This document shows positions 1 through 8,571 of a DNA stretch of 64,000 bases, one piece after another. The DNA lies in contig JAKFFF010000091.1 of the NCBI GenBank assembly GCA_036677145.1, positions 1 through 64,000 of the forward strand, read 5' to 3'. A program made the position numbers and the translations under genes. The first letter of the stretch is position 1, and each line of letters begins with the position of its first letter. This DNA is from CADEED01 sp036677145 (GTDB lineage: Bacteria > Pseudomonadota > Gammaproteobacteria > Steroidobacterales > Steroidobacteraceae). Below the pieces are notes generated by a model. That model made no database searches, was not told the origin of the DNA, and saw only the letters and a list, made by a program, of their open reading frames with translations.

Positions 1-114
1 CGGCTCGCCCGCGGCGTCATGCGCTCCGGATGTGACGGCAAAACACGCCAGCAGCGCCGCCGATACGGCGCCGAAGATCCCGGCGGTCACTTTCTTCAGC
101 TTCGACTTCGTCAA
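1..114 (-). CDS. 5' end of an exported protein (partial)
   Basis: Reading leftwards from a TTG at 114, the frame stays open to the window edge (38 codons). The product starts with a lysine-rich n-region (MTKSKLKKV), then a hydrophobic stretch rich in Ala, Gly, Leu and Val, then a polar SGAHDAAGEP segment: a clear signal-peptide profile with cleavage near residues 25-31. No ATG start fits this frame, and ATG codons upstream run into stops. Function cannot be told from the visible part. It lies downstream of the c-di-GMP pair on the same strand but beyond a hairpin, so it may be a separate unit. Confidence 0.5.
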   Translation of the reverse strand, partial: MTKSKLKKVTAGIFGAVSAALLACFAVTSGAHDAAGEP

Positions 115-223
115 AATCCCGCCCAATTTCGGCCCCAATTCGCGGTTGCGAATGGCGTCATTAGAGGCGGGGAGGCGCCCTTCTCAGCGTGCATGTGTGA
201 CGCTGATCTCGGGCCAAGTGTGA

Positions 224-243
224 CGGACCTCAAATAAGGTCCG
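224..243 (-). terminator. hairpin after the EAL gene
   Basis: A perfect 7-bp stem (CGGACCT / AGGTCCG) with a 6-base loop lies about 30 bases past the stop of the EAL gene at 273. No T-run follows on the minus strand, so it is at best a weak or Rho-assisted terminator. Confidence 0.35.
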
Positions 244-272
244 GTCAAATCATGCCGCTATGTCAAGTCAGT

Positions 273-1952
273 TCAGCGCCGCGCGGTGCGTTGAACAGAA
301 GACGGAGTTTCCTTTCCGGTGCGCAGGATCCGGTCCAGCAAGTCGGGCAGGGGCGTGGCGGGACAGAAGAGATGACCCTGTCCCTCGTGGCATTGCTCGG
401 CCACCAGGAACTGCGCCTGGGCCTCGGTCTCGATGCCCTCGGCTACGATGCGCAGGCCGAAGGCCAGCCCCAGGGCGATCGCCGCGCGGCACACCGCCCG
501 CGCTTCGTGGTCGTGGCCGACCTCCTCGACGAAGGAACGGTCGATCATCAGGCCGTCGAGCGGCGAGGCGCGCAGTTTTCCGAGCGACACGTAGCCCGTG
601 CCGAAGTCGTCGATCAGCACCCGCACACCACGCCCGCGCAACTGATGAAGCGCCGCGAGTCCGCTGTGTCCCGTCGAGAGCATGAGTTCGGTGATCTCGA
701 GATCGAGCCGCGCGAGATCGACACCGGCTTCCGCGGCCGCGCTGGTGACGTCTTCGGCGAGGCTCTCGGCGGACAGATACTGCCGACCCACGTTCACCGA
801 GACGCGCACGTTGGGCAGTCCCCGTTCCGCGAGCGTCGCCAGATCGCGGCAGGCGCGGCGCAATACCCAGCGACCAAGCTGCACCGACAGGCCCGACAGT
901 TCGGCGATCGGCAGGAATTCAGAAGTCGGGACGAGGCCGCGAATCTTGTGTGGCCAGCGCAGGAACGCCTCGACCGCGACGATTTCGCGCGTGGCGAGCA
1001 GGTAACGCGGCTGGTAGTGCAACTCGAGCTCGTCGTTCTGGATGGCATTCGCGAGTTCCTGGCGCCAGTCGAGGCGCGTGAGCGAGGCGATGCGCAGCGT
1101 GTCGGAATAGAACAGCACGCCGCGCTCGACGTCCTGGCGGCGGATCGCATCGAGCGTGGTGAGCGCGCGCTCGATGAGCTCGACGGCGCGTGCGCCATCC
1201 GTTCCGGAGAGCGTGACACCCGCGCGCGGCGCGAGCTGGAAGATCTGTCCGTCGAGGTCGACCGGATGTTTCAACGCCTTGATGAGCCTTTCGACCACGG
1301 TATCGGCATCGCTGCGTGCACGGATGTCGGTGAGCAGCACGCCGATGACGTCATCCGACACACGCGCGACCCGCGGCAGATTGGCGCGCCCTTCGGGCAA
1401 GGTCTCGCCGACGATTTTCGCGGCGAGTTCGAGCAGGCGATTCGCCAGCGCGGAATCGAACACGCGCTGATAAGTCGAGTAGCCGCCGAAGTGGATGAGC
1501 ACGACGGCGACGGTGTCTTCGCGCAACGCGGCCATGTCGAGCGCCATGCGCAGCGACTTCTCGAAGCCGTCGCGGTGCGGCAGCATCGCGCTCGAGCTTT
1601 GCGGATAAAGCCCGGAATCGTTCGACGTGGCGCCGACGCCCAGGTCGCGGCACACCACGAGCACGCGGTCGAAACCCTGCACCTGGAAACGCATTTCGTA
1701 CTTGATCTCGCCATCGCGATAACGCTGCTGCGCCGGCTTGCGCGTCTTCAGGATCCGGCGCGCGGTCTGCAGTACATGCGTCGCGATCGACTCGGGGAAT
1801 ACTTCGGCGAGCGGACGGCCCGGGATCTCGGCCTCGCTCGCGTTGAGTCCGCGCACCGCGTTGCCGCCGACGCACGAGAGCACCACGCCGTCGCGGCGCA
1901 CGATGAGCGCCAGGTCGGGCAGGGCGTTGGCGAGTTGACGGATATCTTCCAT
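273..1952 (-). CDS. PAS-GGDEF(degenerate)-EAL protein
   Basis: 559-residue soluble protein. A PAS-like sensor occupies about residues 1-105, a GGDEF-like domain about 125-290, and an EAL (c-di-GMP phosphodiesterase) domain about 295-545. The GGDEF site reads RVSDDV near 200, so cyclase activity is not expected. In the EAL domain the metal/catalytic positions are visible: EAF at 328-330, N388, E419/E422, the IDDFGTGY loop with D448 and D449, E505 in AEGIE, and Q525. The lysine normally found in the LKID motif is Met469 (GLMIDRSF). It starts 30 bases after the stop of the diguanylate cyclase gene, so the two are probably one operon with opposing domains. The missing lysine suggests weak activity or a c-di-GMP-binding role; this is inference. 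Confidence 0.9.
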   Translation of the reverse strand: MEDIRQLANALPDLALIVRRDGVVLSCVGGNAVRGLNASEAEIPGRPLAEVFPESIATHVLQTARRILKTRKPAQQRYRDGEIKYEMRFQVQGFDRVLVVCRDLGVGATSNDSGLYPQSSSAMLPHRDGFEKSLRMALDMAALREDTVAVVLIHFGGYSTYQRVFDSALANRLLELAAKIVGETLPEGRANLPRVARVSDDVIGVLLTDIRARSDADTVVERLIKALKHPVDLDGQIFQLAPRAGVTLSGTDGARAVELIERALTTLDAIRRQDVERGVLFYSDTLRIASLTRLDWRQELANAIQNDELELHYQPRYLLATREIVAVEAFLRWPHKIRGLVPTSEFLPIAELSGLSVQLGRWVLRRACRDLATLAERGLPNVRVSVNVGRQYLSAESLAEDVTSAAAEAGVDLARLDLEITELMLSTGHSGLAALHQLRGRGVRVLIDDFGTGYVSLGKLRASPLDGLMIDRSFVEEVGHDHEARAVCRAAIALGLAFGLRIVAEGIETEAQAQFLVAEQCHEGQGHLFCPATPLPDLLDRILRTGKETPSSVQRTARR

Positions 1953-1982
1953 GACGGTTTTCGTTTCCTGATGAGCGGCGCG

Positions 1983-4900
1983 TCAGCGCACTTCGCGCAA
2001 CACGCGTAATGCATTGACGGTGTCGTCGCTGCCGCGTGTCGATGAGTGTTCGATGATGGTGCCGTTCGCGATGAGGGCGTCGATGTTCGTTTCGACGGCG
2101 CCGATGACCGAGTTGATCGTCGCGACGGCTTCGGTGCCGAACCAGCCGCGCCAGGCATTGCGCGCGCGCTTGGCGCGATACAGCGCGAGGTCGGCGATCT
2201 TGATGGCGTGTTCCCAGCTGACGGCATCCGGCTTGCCGGGGACGAAGGGCAGGCAGGTCAGGCCGATGCTGCAGCTGGTGCGCACGATGGCGCCCTTCGG
2301 CAGCACGCACTTGAGTTTGGCGATGCGCTCGCGGATGCGTTCGGCCAGCATGGTCACGTGTTCGATGTGTTGTGCCTGGGCGACGACGACGAATTCGTCA
2401 CCGCCCCAGCGCGCCAGCATGTCGTCGGGCCGGATCGCGGCGCGCAGCGTCCGGGCGATTTCGATGATGACTTCGTCGCCGGCGGCATGACCGTGCTGGT
2501 CATTGATGGGCTTCAGCGCATCGAGGTCGATGATCATGATGGCAAGGCCATACGCACCCTTGCGTTCGGCCAGCATGCGCGGGAACTGCTGCATCAGGTA
2601 ACGGCGATTGGCCAGTCCCGTGAGCGTATCGGTGTAACTCGCCATTTCGAGGCGGCGGTTCGCATCCTCGAGTTCACTGTAGCGCTGTGCCAGTTCGTAG
2701 GTGCGGTCGCTCACCTGCTGCTCGAGCTCGAGACGCTGCGCCGCGGCGCGCGCGAACCGGCGCTGCTGCGCATACCAGACCGCAAGCAGGACGAACCCCG
2801 CCACCAGCGTGTAGCCCACGAAAGCCCAGCGCGAAAACCACGGCGAGGGTGCGACGTCGATCGGCAGCGCCAGGTCCTGCGTGCTCCAGACGCCATCACT
2901 GTTGCTGGCGCGCACGCGGAACACGTAGTTGCCGCCGGGCAGGTTGGTATACGTCGCCACGCGGCGCTCGTCGGCGCGCACCCAGTCGTTGTCGAAACCG
3001 TCGAGCTTGTATTCGTAACGATTCGCGCGCGGATCCGCGTAATCGAGGGCCGCGAACTTCAGCGTGATCACATCTTCTTTGTGACCGAGCTTCAGGCGTT
3101 CGATGCGTTCTTCGGGCACGCCCGCCGCGCCCGGTGTGTTCAGTTTCAGGAACTGCGTGAGCACGACTCGCGGCGGGCGTTCGTTGAATTCGAGCACTTC
3201 CGGGTAGAAGTTGTTGAAGCCGGCGGCGCCGCCGAAGTACAGCTTGCCGCTGCGATCCCGGTAGTGGGCGCCGAAGTTGAATTCCTCGGCCTGCAGGCCA
3301 TGCAGGCGATGGAAGCGCTGCACGGCACCGCTCTTCGGGTCCAGCCGCGCCAGGCCGAAGTTGGTGCTGATCCAGATGTTGCCCGCGCCGTCGGCACGCA
3401 GGCCATAGACGGAGTTGTTAGGCAGGCCACGCGACTCCGAGTAGTTGTCGAAGCGCAGCTCGCCGGTCGCTTCGCTCGGGTTCACCACCCGGTCGAGTCC
3501 GCCGCCGCGGGTTCCGATCCAGACGCCGCCGTTGTCGTCGACCAGGATCGTGTAGATAGTGTCCGCGCTCAGCGAATCGAGGCGTTTGGCATCGCGCTTG
3601 TGGTAGTAGAGGCGGCGGGTCTTCTTGTCCCAGACGTTGAGGCCGCCCCCGTCGGTTCCGATCCAGACGTGTCCGGCGCGATCGCGGGCCAGCGCCGTGA
3701 CACGTCCGCTCGTCAGGTGCAATCCATCCTCGGGACCCGGGCGCAGATTGTCGAAGCGGCGTGAGCGCGCATCGAAACGCGAGATGCCTCCGCCGTACGT
3801 GCCCGCCCAGAGCTGCCGGTCCACTTCGAGCAGACTCATCACGCCGCTCGCGGCGAGTGTCGTCGGGACGGCCGGATCGTGCTGGTAGATCTCGGCGCGC
3901 AGTGTCTCCGGATCGAAGCGATTGAGCCCGCCGCCCATCGTTCCGACCCACACCGACCCGTCGGAGGCTTCGAGCATCGCCATCACGCGATCTTCGCTCA
4001 GCGAGCCGCGCATGCCCTTCGCGTGACGCAGCGGAGTGATCTGCGACGTCGCGCGATCGAGCAGGTTGATGCCGCTGCCGAAAGTACCGATCCACAGCCG
4101 GCCCATCGGATCCTCGGCGAACGAGGTGATGTTGCGGTCGGTGAAACCCTCTGCGGCGCTGGCGCGCGAATGTCCGAAAGACCAGGTGCGCGGATTCCAC
4201 TTGGCGAGTCCGCCGGTCTTCGTGCCGATCCACAGACTGCCGCCACGATCTTCGAACAGCGAGATGACGTGGTCGTCGGGCAGCGAGCGCGGTTCGGCGA
4301 CGTCGCGGTTGTAACTGGAGAAGGTTTCCGTGGCAGTGTCGAACCATGCGAGACCGCGGGTCATTCCGACCCACAGCCGGCCCTGGCTGTCGATGAGCAA
4401 TGCCTTCACACGATTGTCGGGCAGTGCGGTGCCGCTGCCGTGCTTCTCGCGATAGACGCGCCACTGTCCGTTGCGCGGATCGAAGCGGCCGAGTCCCACA
4501 TCCGTTCCGACCCACACCATGCCGTCCGGTGACTCCGTCAATGCCGATACGCGTGCCCCTTGAACGCCGCCGAGTTCCACCGGAAGCGCGAGACGCGTGA
4601 CCGCGAAGTTGGCGGCGGTGATTCGATCGAGACCGCGCGCGCTGCCGACCAAGGTGTCGCCGCTGCGCAGGTGGATGATGCTGAAAGTGGAGTTGTCGGA
4701 CAGCGAGCGGACATCGCCCGGCTTATGCGTGACGCGCCGCAGTTCCTGCGAGCGGGGGTCGTAGATAGCCACGCCGCCATCGCGGGTTGCGATCCACAGG
4801 CGGCTCAACCGGTCGCGCGCGAGCGCTCGCACGCGTTGCAGGAACGGCGCATCGCGCAACACCGCGGGTGATTCGAGTGTCCCGGTCTGCGCGTTGCGGA

Positions 4901-5252
4901 ACACGATTCCACCGCCAACCGTGCCAATCCACAGCCCGTCCTCGCTCGCGGCGAGCGAAGAGATCCACGGGTCGGGGAGCGATTGCGCATCCCCGCGATC
5001 GTGCCGCAGCTGGCGGAACTCGTATCCGTCGAAGCGGTTGGCGCCGTCTTCGGTGCCGAACCACATGAAACCTTCGCTGTCCTGCGTGATCGCGTTGATC
5101 GACTGCTGAGAGAGTCCTTCCTCGAGGCTGTAGCGCTGCACGCTGAGCGGCGGAGTCGCGAGTGAAACGCCTGCGAACGCCAGACCGCACACGGCGAAAA
5201 CCGCGCGCACGCGGTCGATCACAGGCCTGTTTTGTCCCCGCTCTGTTGGCAT
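1983..5252 (-). CDS. Two-propeller sensor diguanylate cyclase (Reg_prop, Y_Y_Y, GGDEF)
   Basis: About 1090 residues. The start at 5252 (MPTERGQNRP) is chosen because a signal peptide follows at once (VRAVFAVCGLAFAGVSLA). The frame is also open to 5330, but that extension is not signal-like. After the signal come many repeats of the type 'DxxGxLWIGTxxGGLxRFD', which form periplasmic two-component-regulator propellers, then a Y_Y_Y domain (ANRYEYKLDGFDNDWV), one membrane helix, a short coiled coil and a C-terminal GGDEF domain. The active site RWGGDEF is intact, and an RPDD inhibitory site lies five residues before it. The enzyme should make c-di-GMP from two GTP when the propellers sense a periplasmic ligand, likely a carbohydrate (inference). 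It is upstream of the EAL protein in a likely operon. Confidence 0.92.
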   Translation of the reverse strand: MPTERGQNRPVIDRVRAVFAVCGLAFAGVSLATPPLSVQRYSLEEGLSQQSINAITQDSEGFMWFGTEDGANRFDGYEFRQLRHDRGDAQSLPDPWISSLAASEDGLWIGTVGGGIVFRNAQTGTLESPAVLRDAPFLQRVRALARDRLSRLWIATRDGGVAIYDPRSQELRRVTHKPGDVRSLSDNSTFSIIHLRSGDTLVGSARGLDRITAANFAVTRLALPVELGGVQGARVSALTESPDGMVWVGTDVGLGRFDPRNGQWRVYREKHGSGTALPDNRVKALLIDSQGRLWVGMTRGLAWFDTATETFSSYNRDVAEPRSLPDDHVISLFEDRGGSLWIGTKTGGLAKWNPRTWSFGHSRASAAEGFTDRNITSFAEDPMGRLWIGTFGSGINLLDRATSQITPLRHAKGMRGSLSEDRVMAMLEASDGSVWVGTMGGGLNRFDPETLRAEIYQHDPAVPTTLAASGVMSLLEVDRQLWAGTYGGGISRFDARSRRFDNLRPGPEDGLHLTSGRVTALARDRAGHVWIGTDGGGLNVWDKKTRRLYYHKRDAKRLDSLSADTIYTILVDDNGGVWIGTRGGGLDRVVNPSEATGELRFDNYSESRGLPNNSVYGLRADGAGNIWISTNFGLARLDPKSGAVQRFHRLHGLQAEEFNFGAHYRDRSGKLYFGGAAGFNNFYPEVLEFNERPPRVVLTQFLKLNTPGAAGVPEERIERLKLGHKEDVITLKFAALDYADPRANRYEYKLDGFDNDWVRADERRVATYTNLPGGNYVFRVRASNSDGVWSTQDLALPIDVAPSPWFSRWAFVGYTLVAGFVLLAVWYAQQRRFARAAAQRLELEQQVSDRTYELAQRYSELEDANRRLEMASYTDTLTGLANRRYLMQQFPRMLAERKGAYGLAIMIIDLDALKPINDQHGHAAGDEVIIEIARTLRAAIRPDDMLARWGGDEFVVVAQAQHIEHVTMLAERIRERIAKLKCVLPKGAIVRTSCSIGLTCLPFVPGKPDAVSWEHAIKIADLALYRAKRARNAWRGWFGTEAVATINSVIGAVETNIDALIANGTIIEHSSTRGSDDTVNALRVLREVR

Positions 5253-5325
5253 TCTGTAAAAGTCGGACGGACTCCGACCTGCATCGTAAATGCGAACGGG
5301 AAAAGCCTCTGTGATTGGCGTCCGA

Positions 5326-5351
5326 TGCACCGGCGAGGCCGCGCCGGTGCA
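5326..5351 (-). terminator. hairpin after the HAD phosphatase gene
   Basis: A perfect 10-bp stem (TGCACCGGCG / CGCCGGTGCA) with a 6-base loop sits between the HAD gene stop (5400) and the start of the cyclase gene. No T-run follows. It would separate the two transcription units. Confidence 0.4.
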
Positions 5352-5399
5352 CGGCAGGACAAGGGTGCAAGTGTGATGCGAGTCACGTTAGCGGCTGGC

Positions 5400-6044
5400 T
5401 CAGATCCATTCCACGGTGGAGACGCCGAGTTCCGCGGCGGCGCGGCGCGCGCCGAGACTGCCATTCACCAGCACTCCATGGCGGGCGAGCCTGAGGTGCG
5501 GCAAATCGGATTCAGCATTGCCGTACGCGAAGGTGTCGGAATCGTCGCGCGCGGCGATGAGATCGCGCAGGCAGCGCGCTTTTTCTTCGCCGCGCCGGTT
5601 GGCCGTCGTCAGCGTGCCGTCGAGGCGGTCCCCGTCCCAGCGCACGCCGGTGCAGATCACGCGGTCGAAGCCGAGCTGGCGGCCGAATTCCGGGACATAG
5701 AAATCGACGCTGGCGGACATCAGCACCAGGTAGTGCCCGGCGTCCCGATGCCGGCGGATGGTCGCGAGCGCCTCCTGGAAACAGCGGCGCTCGATCCACT
5801 CGCTCACGAACCGTTCGGAAGTCGCGCGCAGCTCTTCGCGAGTGATGCCGCGGAGCGTGCTGCGCAGCAGGGACTGCTTCAACGCCGCACGATCGCGATC
5901 GAACAGGAAGCGGATTGCCGCCGGAATCACGCCTAACAACCGCAACAAGTGCAGCGGGCGGCGCACGAGTTGACGCAACACGAGCGGGAACAATGTGTCG
6001 CGATGCGTGATCGTGCCGTCCAGATCAAAGATGGCCATGGTCAT
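5400..6044 (-). CDS. HAD-IB family phosphatase
   Basis: 214 residues, the usual size for the HAD subfamily IB (SerB-like) hydrolases. HAD motif I is FDLDGTIT near residues 5-12, motif II is the serine in MSASVDFYV near 100, and motif III/IV is YGNAESDLP near 170 with its paired acidic residues. The start is the ATG of MTMAIFDLDG; the longer open frame upstream lacks homology and overlaps creD. Substrate unknown: relatives include phosphoserine phosphatase and small phospho-alcohol phosphatases. It is divergent from creD with about 115 bases between them. A TAACAT box 10 bases before the ATG suggests a very short leader. Confidence 0.88.
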   Translation of the reverse strand: MTMAIFDLDGTITHRDTLFPLVLRQLVRRPLHLLRLLGVIPAAIRFLFDRDRAALKQSLLRSTLRGITREELRATSERFVSEWIERRCFQEALATIRRHRDAGHYLVLMSASVDFYVPEFGRQLGFDRVICTGVRWDGDRLDGTLTTANRRGEEKARCLRDLIAARDDSDTFAYGNAESDLPHLRLARHGVLVNGSLGARRAAAELGVSTVEWI

Positions 6045-6158
6045 GAGTGACGCGATGTTACACGGGGCGTGCGCCACGATTCGCCACAATTGCGATACCG
6101 GGCTTGCCACTTTGCGGTTCGACACTGCGGCTGTTTGCAACATCACTGGGAGAATTCG

Positions 6159-7529
6159 ATGTCCGAACGTCGCAGGTTCATACCGCCGCTGCTCGCCAAA
6201 CTTCTGGTGATCGGCGCGCTCGTCATTCTTTTGCTGATACCCATCAGCCAGGTCGAGAGCCTGGTTGGCGAACGGGTCGCCATGCGCGAGACCGCCGCGG
6301 CGCGCATCGCCGAATCCTGGGGCGGCGCGCAGACGACCGGCGGTGTGCTGCTCGCCATCCCCATCGAAACCACGCGCGTGATCGTCGAGCAGAGCGCGGC
6401 TGGTCGTGAAACGCAGCGCACGGCGGTCGACCGCAACGTGTTGTACGTGCTTCCCGACCTGCTTTCGGTGAGCGCCGTGGCGAAGCCCGGCACCCGCACG
6501 GTGGGGCTGTATACCAAGCCTGTCTACCTGGCCGAGGTGGCGGTCAGCGGTGAATTCCTGAGCCGCGATTTCGCGCACCTCAACGAGGTGAAAGAGGGGC
6601 GCGAAGTGAAATGGAGCGAGGCGCGGCTGCTGGTGCTCAATTCGGAATCACGCGCGTTGCGCGCCGTGGACGATCTCGTCGTCGCGGGCGAACGCGGCCA
6701 GGTGGCGGCCGATGGATATGCGGGCTCGGCCGGCATCTCGACTGGCGTACCACTCGCCGCGCTGCGTGAAAGCGCGACCATACCGTTTCGGCTGAAACTC
6801 ACGCTCGCGGGCAGCAGCCAGCTCTCGTTCCTGCCGCTCGCGCGCAAGGCGGATATCTCGCTGAAATCGGTGTGGCCTGATCCCAAGTTCGAGGGCGCCC
6901 CGGCGCCGTTGTCTCCTTCGATCAGTGAAAAGGGATTCTCGGCGAAATGGTCGGTGCTCGAGATCAACCGCACCTTCGGCCAGAGCTGGTACGACTCGGA
7001 AGTTCGCGGTGGAGTGCCGGCGGAGGCCGCGTTCGCGCAGAGCAGCGTGGGCGTGTCGTTCTACGAGCCCGTGGATGTCTATCAGCGCAACTACCGAGCG
7101 GTCCACTATGCCGTCCTGCTGATCGGCATCACGTTCCTGACGTTCTTCCTGTGGGAACACGTCAGCGGCCTTGCGATCCACGGGATGCAGTACCTGCTGG
7201 TCGGCCTGGCGCTGGCGGTGTTCTATCTGCTGTTGCTCGCGCTCTCGGAGCACGTGAGTTTCGACATTGCATACGGCGTGTCGGCGGGTGCGCTCGTTGC
7301 GTTGATCACGCTGTATCTGACCGGGGTGCTGAAGAGTCTGCCATTGGCGCTCGGCGCCGGGGCCGGGCTCGCGACTCTGTACACGATGCTGTACTGGATC
7401 CTGCGCTCCGAGGATTACTCGTTGCTGATGGGGGCGCTGCTGCTGTTCGGCGTGCTGGCGATCCTCATGATCGCGACTCGACGCATCGACTGGTCGAACA
7501 TCACCCGCCTGGGTCGCGAGCCGCAGTAG
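6159..7529 (+). CDS. creD: CreD-family inner-membrane protein
   Basis: 456 residues. The ATG at 6159 follows a GGGAGA ribosome-binding site. A basic N-terminus and one helix (about 10-30) are followed by a roughly 270-residue periplasmic region and a cluster of about five C-terminal helices (about 310-445), the classic CreD topology. CreD is a tolerance/envelope-stress protein, part of the CreBC regulon in enterobacteria; no creBC genes lie next to it here. It converges with the AHSA1 gene across a strong hairpin. Confidence 0.88.
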   Translation: MSERRRFIPPLLAKLLVIGALVILLLIPISQVESLVGERVAMRETAAARIAESWGGAQTTGGVLLAIPIETTRVIVEQSAAGRETQRTAVDRNVLYVLPDLLSVSAVAKPGTRTVGLYTKPVYLAEVAVSGEFLSRDFAHLNEVKEGREVKWSEARLLVLNSESRALRAVDDLVVAGERGQVAADGYAGSAGISTGVPLAALRESATIPFRLKLTLAGSSQLSFLPLARKADISLKSVWPDPKFEGAPAPLSPSISEKGFSAKWSVLEINRTFGQSWYDSEVRGGVPAEAAFAQSSVGVSFYEPVDVYQRNYRAVHYAVLLIGITFLTFFLWEHVSGLAIHGMQYLLVGLALAVFYLLLLALSEHVSFDIAYGVSAGALVALITLYLTGVLKSLPLALGAGAGLATLYTMLYWILRSEDYSLLMGALLLFGVLAILMIATRRIDWSNITRLGREPQ

Positions 7530-7544
7530 TTTGGCCGGAGATGG

Positions 7545-7570
7545 GGCCGGGCCTCACGCGAGGCCCGGCC
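7545..7570. terminator. bidirectional hairpin between creD and the AHSA1 gene
   Basis: A perfect 11-bp GC-rich stem (GGCCGGGCCTC / GAGGCCCGGCC) with an ACGC tetraloop lies between the stops of two convergent genes (7529 and 7573). Neither side has a T-run. Position and strength argue for transcription end or mRNA 3'-end protection. Confidence 0.55.
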
Positions 7571-7572
7571 GA

Positions 7573-8097
7573 CTATTCGGGAAAGCGACGCCCGTACTCC
7601 GCCTCCAGATCCGCATGCGCGGACCAGAATCCGCGCGGCGGTCGCTCGTGGAGCACATCGTCGAGGATACCCACGTGCACGTCCCAGCCACCGGAGACGC
7701 TGAGCAATTCGTCGCGGCGGTCGAGTCTGCGATGGGTGATGGTCAGCGCGACTCCGTCGCCGCGGTTGCTGAGCTCCCACAGCACGACGGAATGACCGCC
7801 ATGACTCTCCATCCAGGTGAATTCGAGCAGCCGGGGAGGCTCGCAGCGCAGCACCTTGCCGGTGAAACTCATGGGCATGTCACGGTACTTGGCGGGTGTG
7901 GGTTCGGGAGAAATTTTCTCGTGGTTGAAGCGCAACTCGACCTTTCCGCCGGTTCGCAGCTCCATGTCGCCGGCGGCGAGCCAACGCGCGCGTTTGTCGG
8001 ATTCGGTGAGGAAGGCCCAGACGCGTTCGATGGGACCGGGCAGCAGCCGCTCGAGGCGTACGGCATCGGGTGCGATGCGGGTGGCGTAGTCGTGCAT
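7573..8097 (-). CDS. SRPBCC/AHSA1 domain protein
   Basis: 174 residues of the START-like SRPBCC fold (Activator of Hsp90 ATPase homolog 1-like family): RLERLLPGPIERVWAFLTE near the start, the ARWLAAGDME turn, FTGKVLRCEPPRLLEFTW in the middle and a C-terminal helix. The fold makes a hydrophobic ligand pocket; the ligand is unknown. It starts 3 bases after the ArsR regulator stop, with a GAAGGAG ribosome-binding site inside that gene's end. ArsR plus AHSA1 is a widespread two-gene operon. Confidence 0.9.
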   Translation of the reverse strand: MHDYATRIAPDAVRLERLLPGPIERVWAFLTESDKRARWLAAGDMELRTGGKVELRFNHEKISPEPTPAKYRDMPMSFTGKVLRCEPPRLLEFTWMESHGGHSVVLWELSNRGDGVALTITHRRLDRRDELLSVSGGWDVHVGILDDVLHERPPRGFWSAHADLEAEYGRRFPE

Positions 8098-8100
8098 GGA

Positions 8101-8424
8101 TCACTCCTTCAGTGCGCGCTCGAGGTCGTCGAGGCGGTTGCTCCAGAATTTCTCGTAACGTCGCAGCCAGCGGCCTATGCCCATGAGGGGACCGGGCTCG
8201 ATGCGGCAACGATGCGTGCGGCCTTCGACCGTACGGCGGATGAGGCCCGCATCCTCGAGGGTGCGGATGTGTTTGGAGGCGGCGGCGAGGGACATCTGAA
8301 ACGGCTCGGCGAGCTCACTCACGGTGTGCTCGCGACTGGCGAGCCTGCGCAACATGTCGCGGCGCGTTGCGTCGGAGAGCGCGTGGAAGACGTTGTCGAG
8401 ACGACCGCTGTTTAATTCAACCAT
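8101..8424 (-). CDS. ArsR-family transcriptional regulator
   Basis: 107 residues, a single winged helix-turn-helix: LSDATRRDMLRRLA, then the recognition region VSELAEPFQMSLAAASKHIRTLEDAGLI, then a wing. No metal-binding CxC of the metal-sensing ArsR proteins is present, so it belongs to the AHSA1-linked branch. The start codon lies inside a perfect 20-bp palindrome and a second copy lies upstream, so autorepression is likely. Confidence 0.92.
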   Translation of the reverse strand: MVELNSGRLDNVFHALSDATRRDMLRRLASREHTVSELAEPFQMSLAAASKHIRTLEDAGLIRRTVEGRTHRCRIEPGPLMGIGRWLRRYEKFWSNRLDDLERALKE

Positions 8425-8434
8425 GTGGTTGAAT
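8415..8434. promoter_or_regulatory. operator 1 (palindrome over the arsR start codon)
   Basis: Perfect palindrome ATTCAACCA-TG-TGGTTGAAT. The start codon of the ArsR gene (8424-8422) is part of it. The core TCAACCA-N2-TGGTTGA is repeated 41 bases upstream (centre to centre), about four helical turns. Confidence 0.75.
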
Positions 8435-8457
8435 GTAGTCCAACGCGGATCGGACAG

Positions 8458-8473
8458 TCAACCACTTGGTTGA
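8458..8473. promoter_or_regulatory. operator 2 (upstream copy)
   Basis: TCAACCA-CT-TGGTTGA, with perfect 7-bp arms and the same core as operator 1. It lies where the promoter of the arsR-AHSA1 operon should be. Confidence 0.7.
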
Positions 8474-8528
8474 ATGAGATATCGGCGGCGTATGCCGGAA
8501 GCAAGGAGAGTGGCGAGCCAGGCGGATC

Positions 8529-8553
8529 GCCGGGGAAGCGGACTTCCCCCGGC
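8529..8553 (-). terminator. hairpin after acnA
   Basis: Stem GCCGGGGAAG / CTTCCCC(C)GGC with one bulged C and a short loop, 19-43 bases past the acnA stop. No T-run follows. Confidence 0.4.
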
Positions 8554-8571
8554 AAACCCCTCCCGTTCGCG

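Noticed and set aside
252..3764. Long open frames on the plus strand across the c-di-GMP genes (252-2009 and 2046-3764)
   Set aside because: They are antisense shadows of two genes with clear domains; their translations are Arg/Ala/Gln-rich with no motif, as expected in GC-rich DNA.
6045..6578. N-terminal extension of the HAD phosphatase
   Set aside because: The frame stays open upstream but the extension has no homology and overlaps creD; the family starts at MTMAIFDLDGT.
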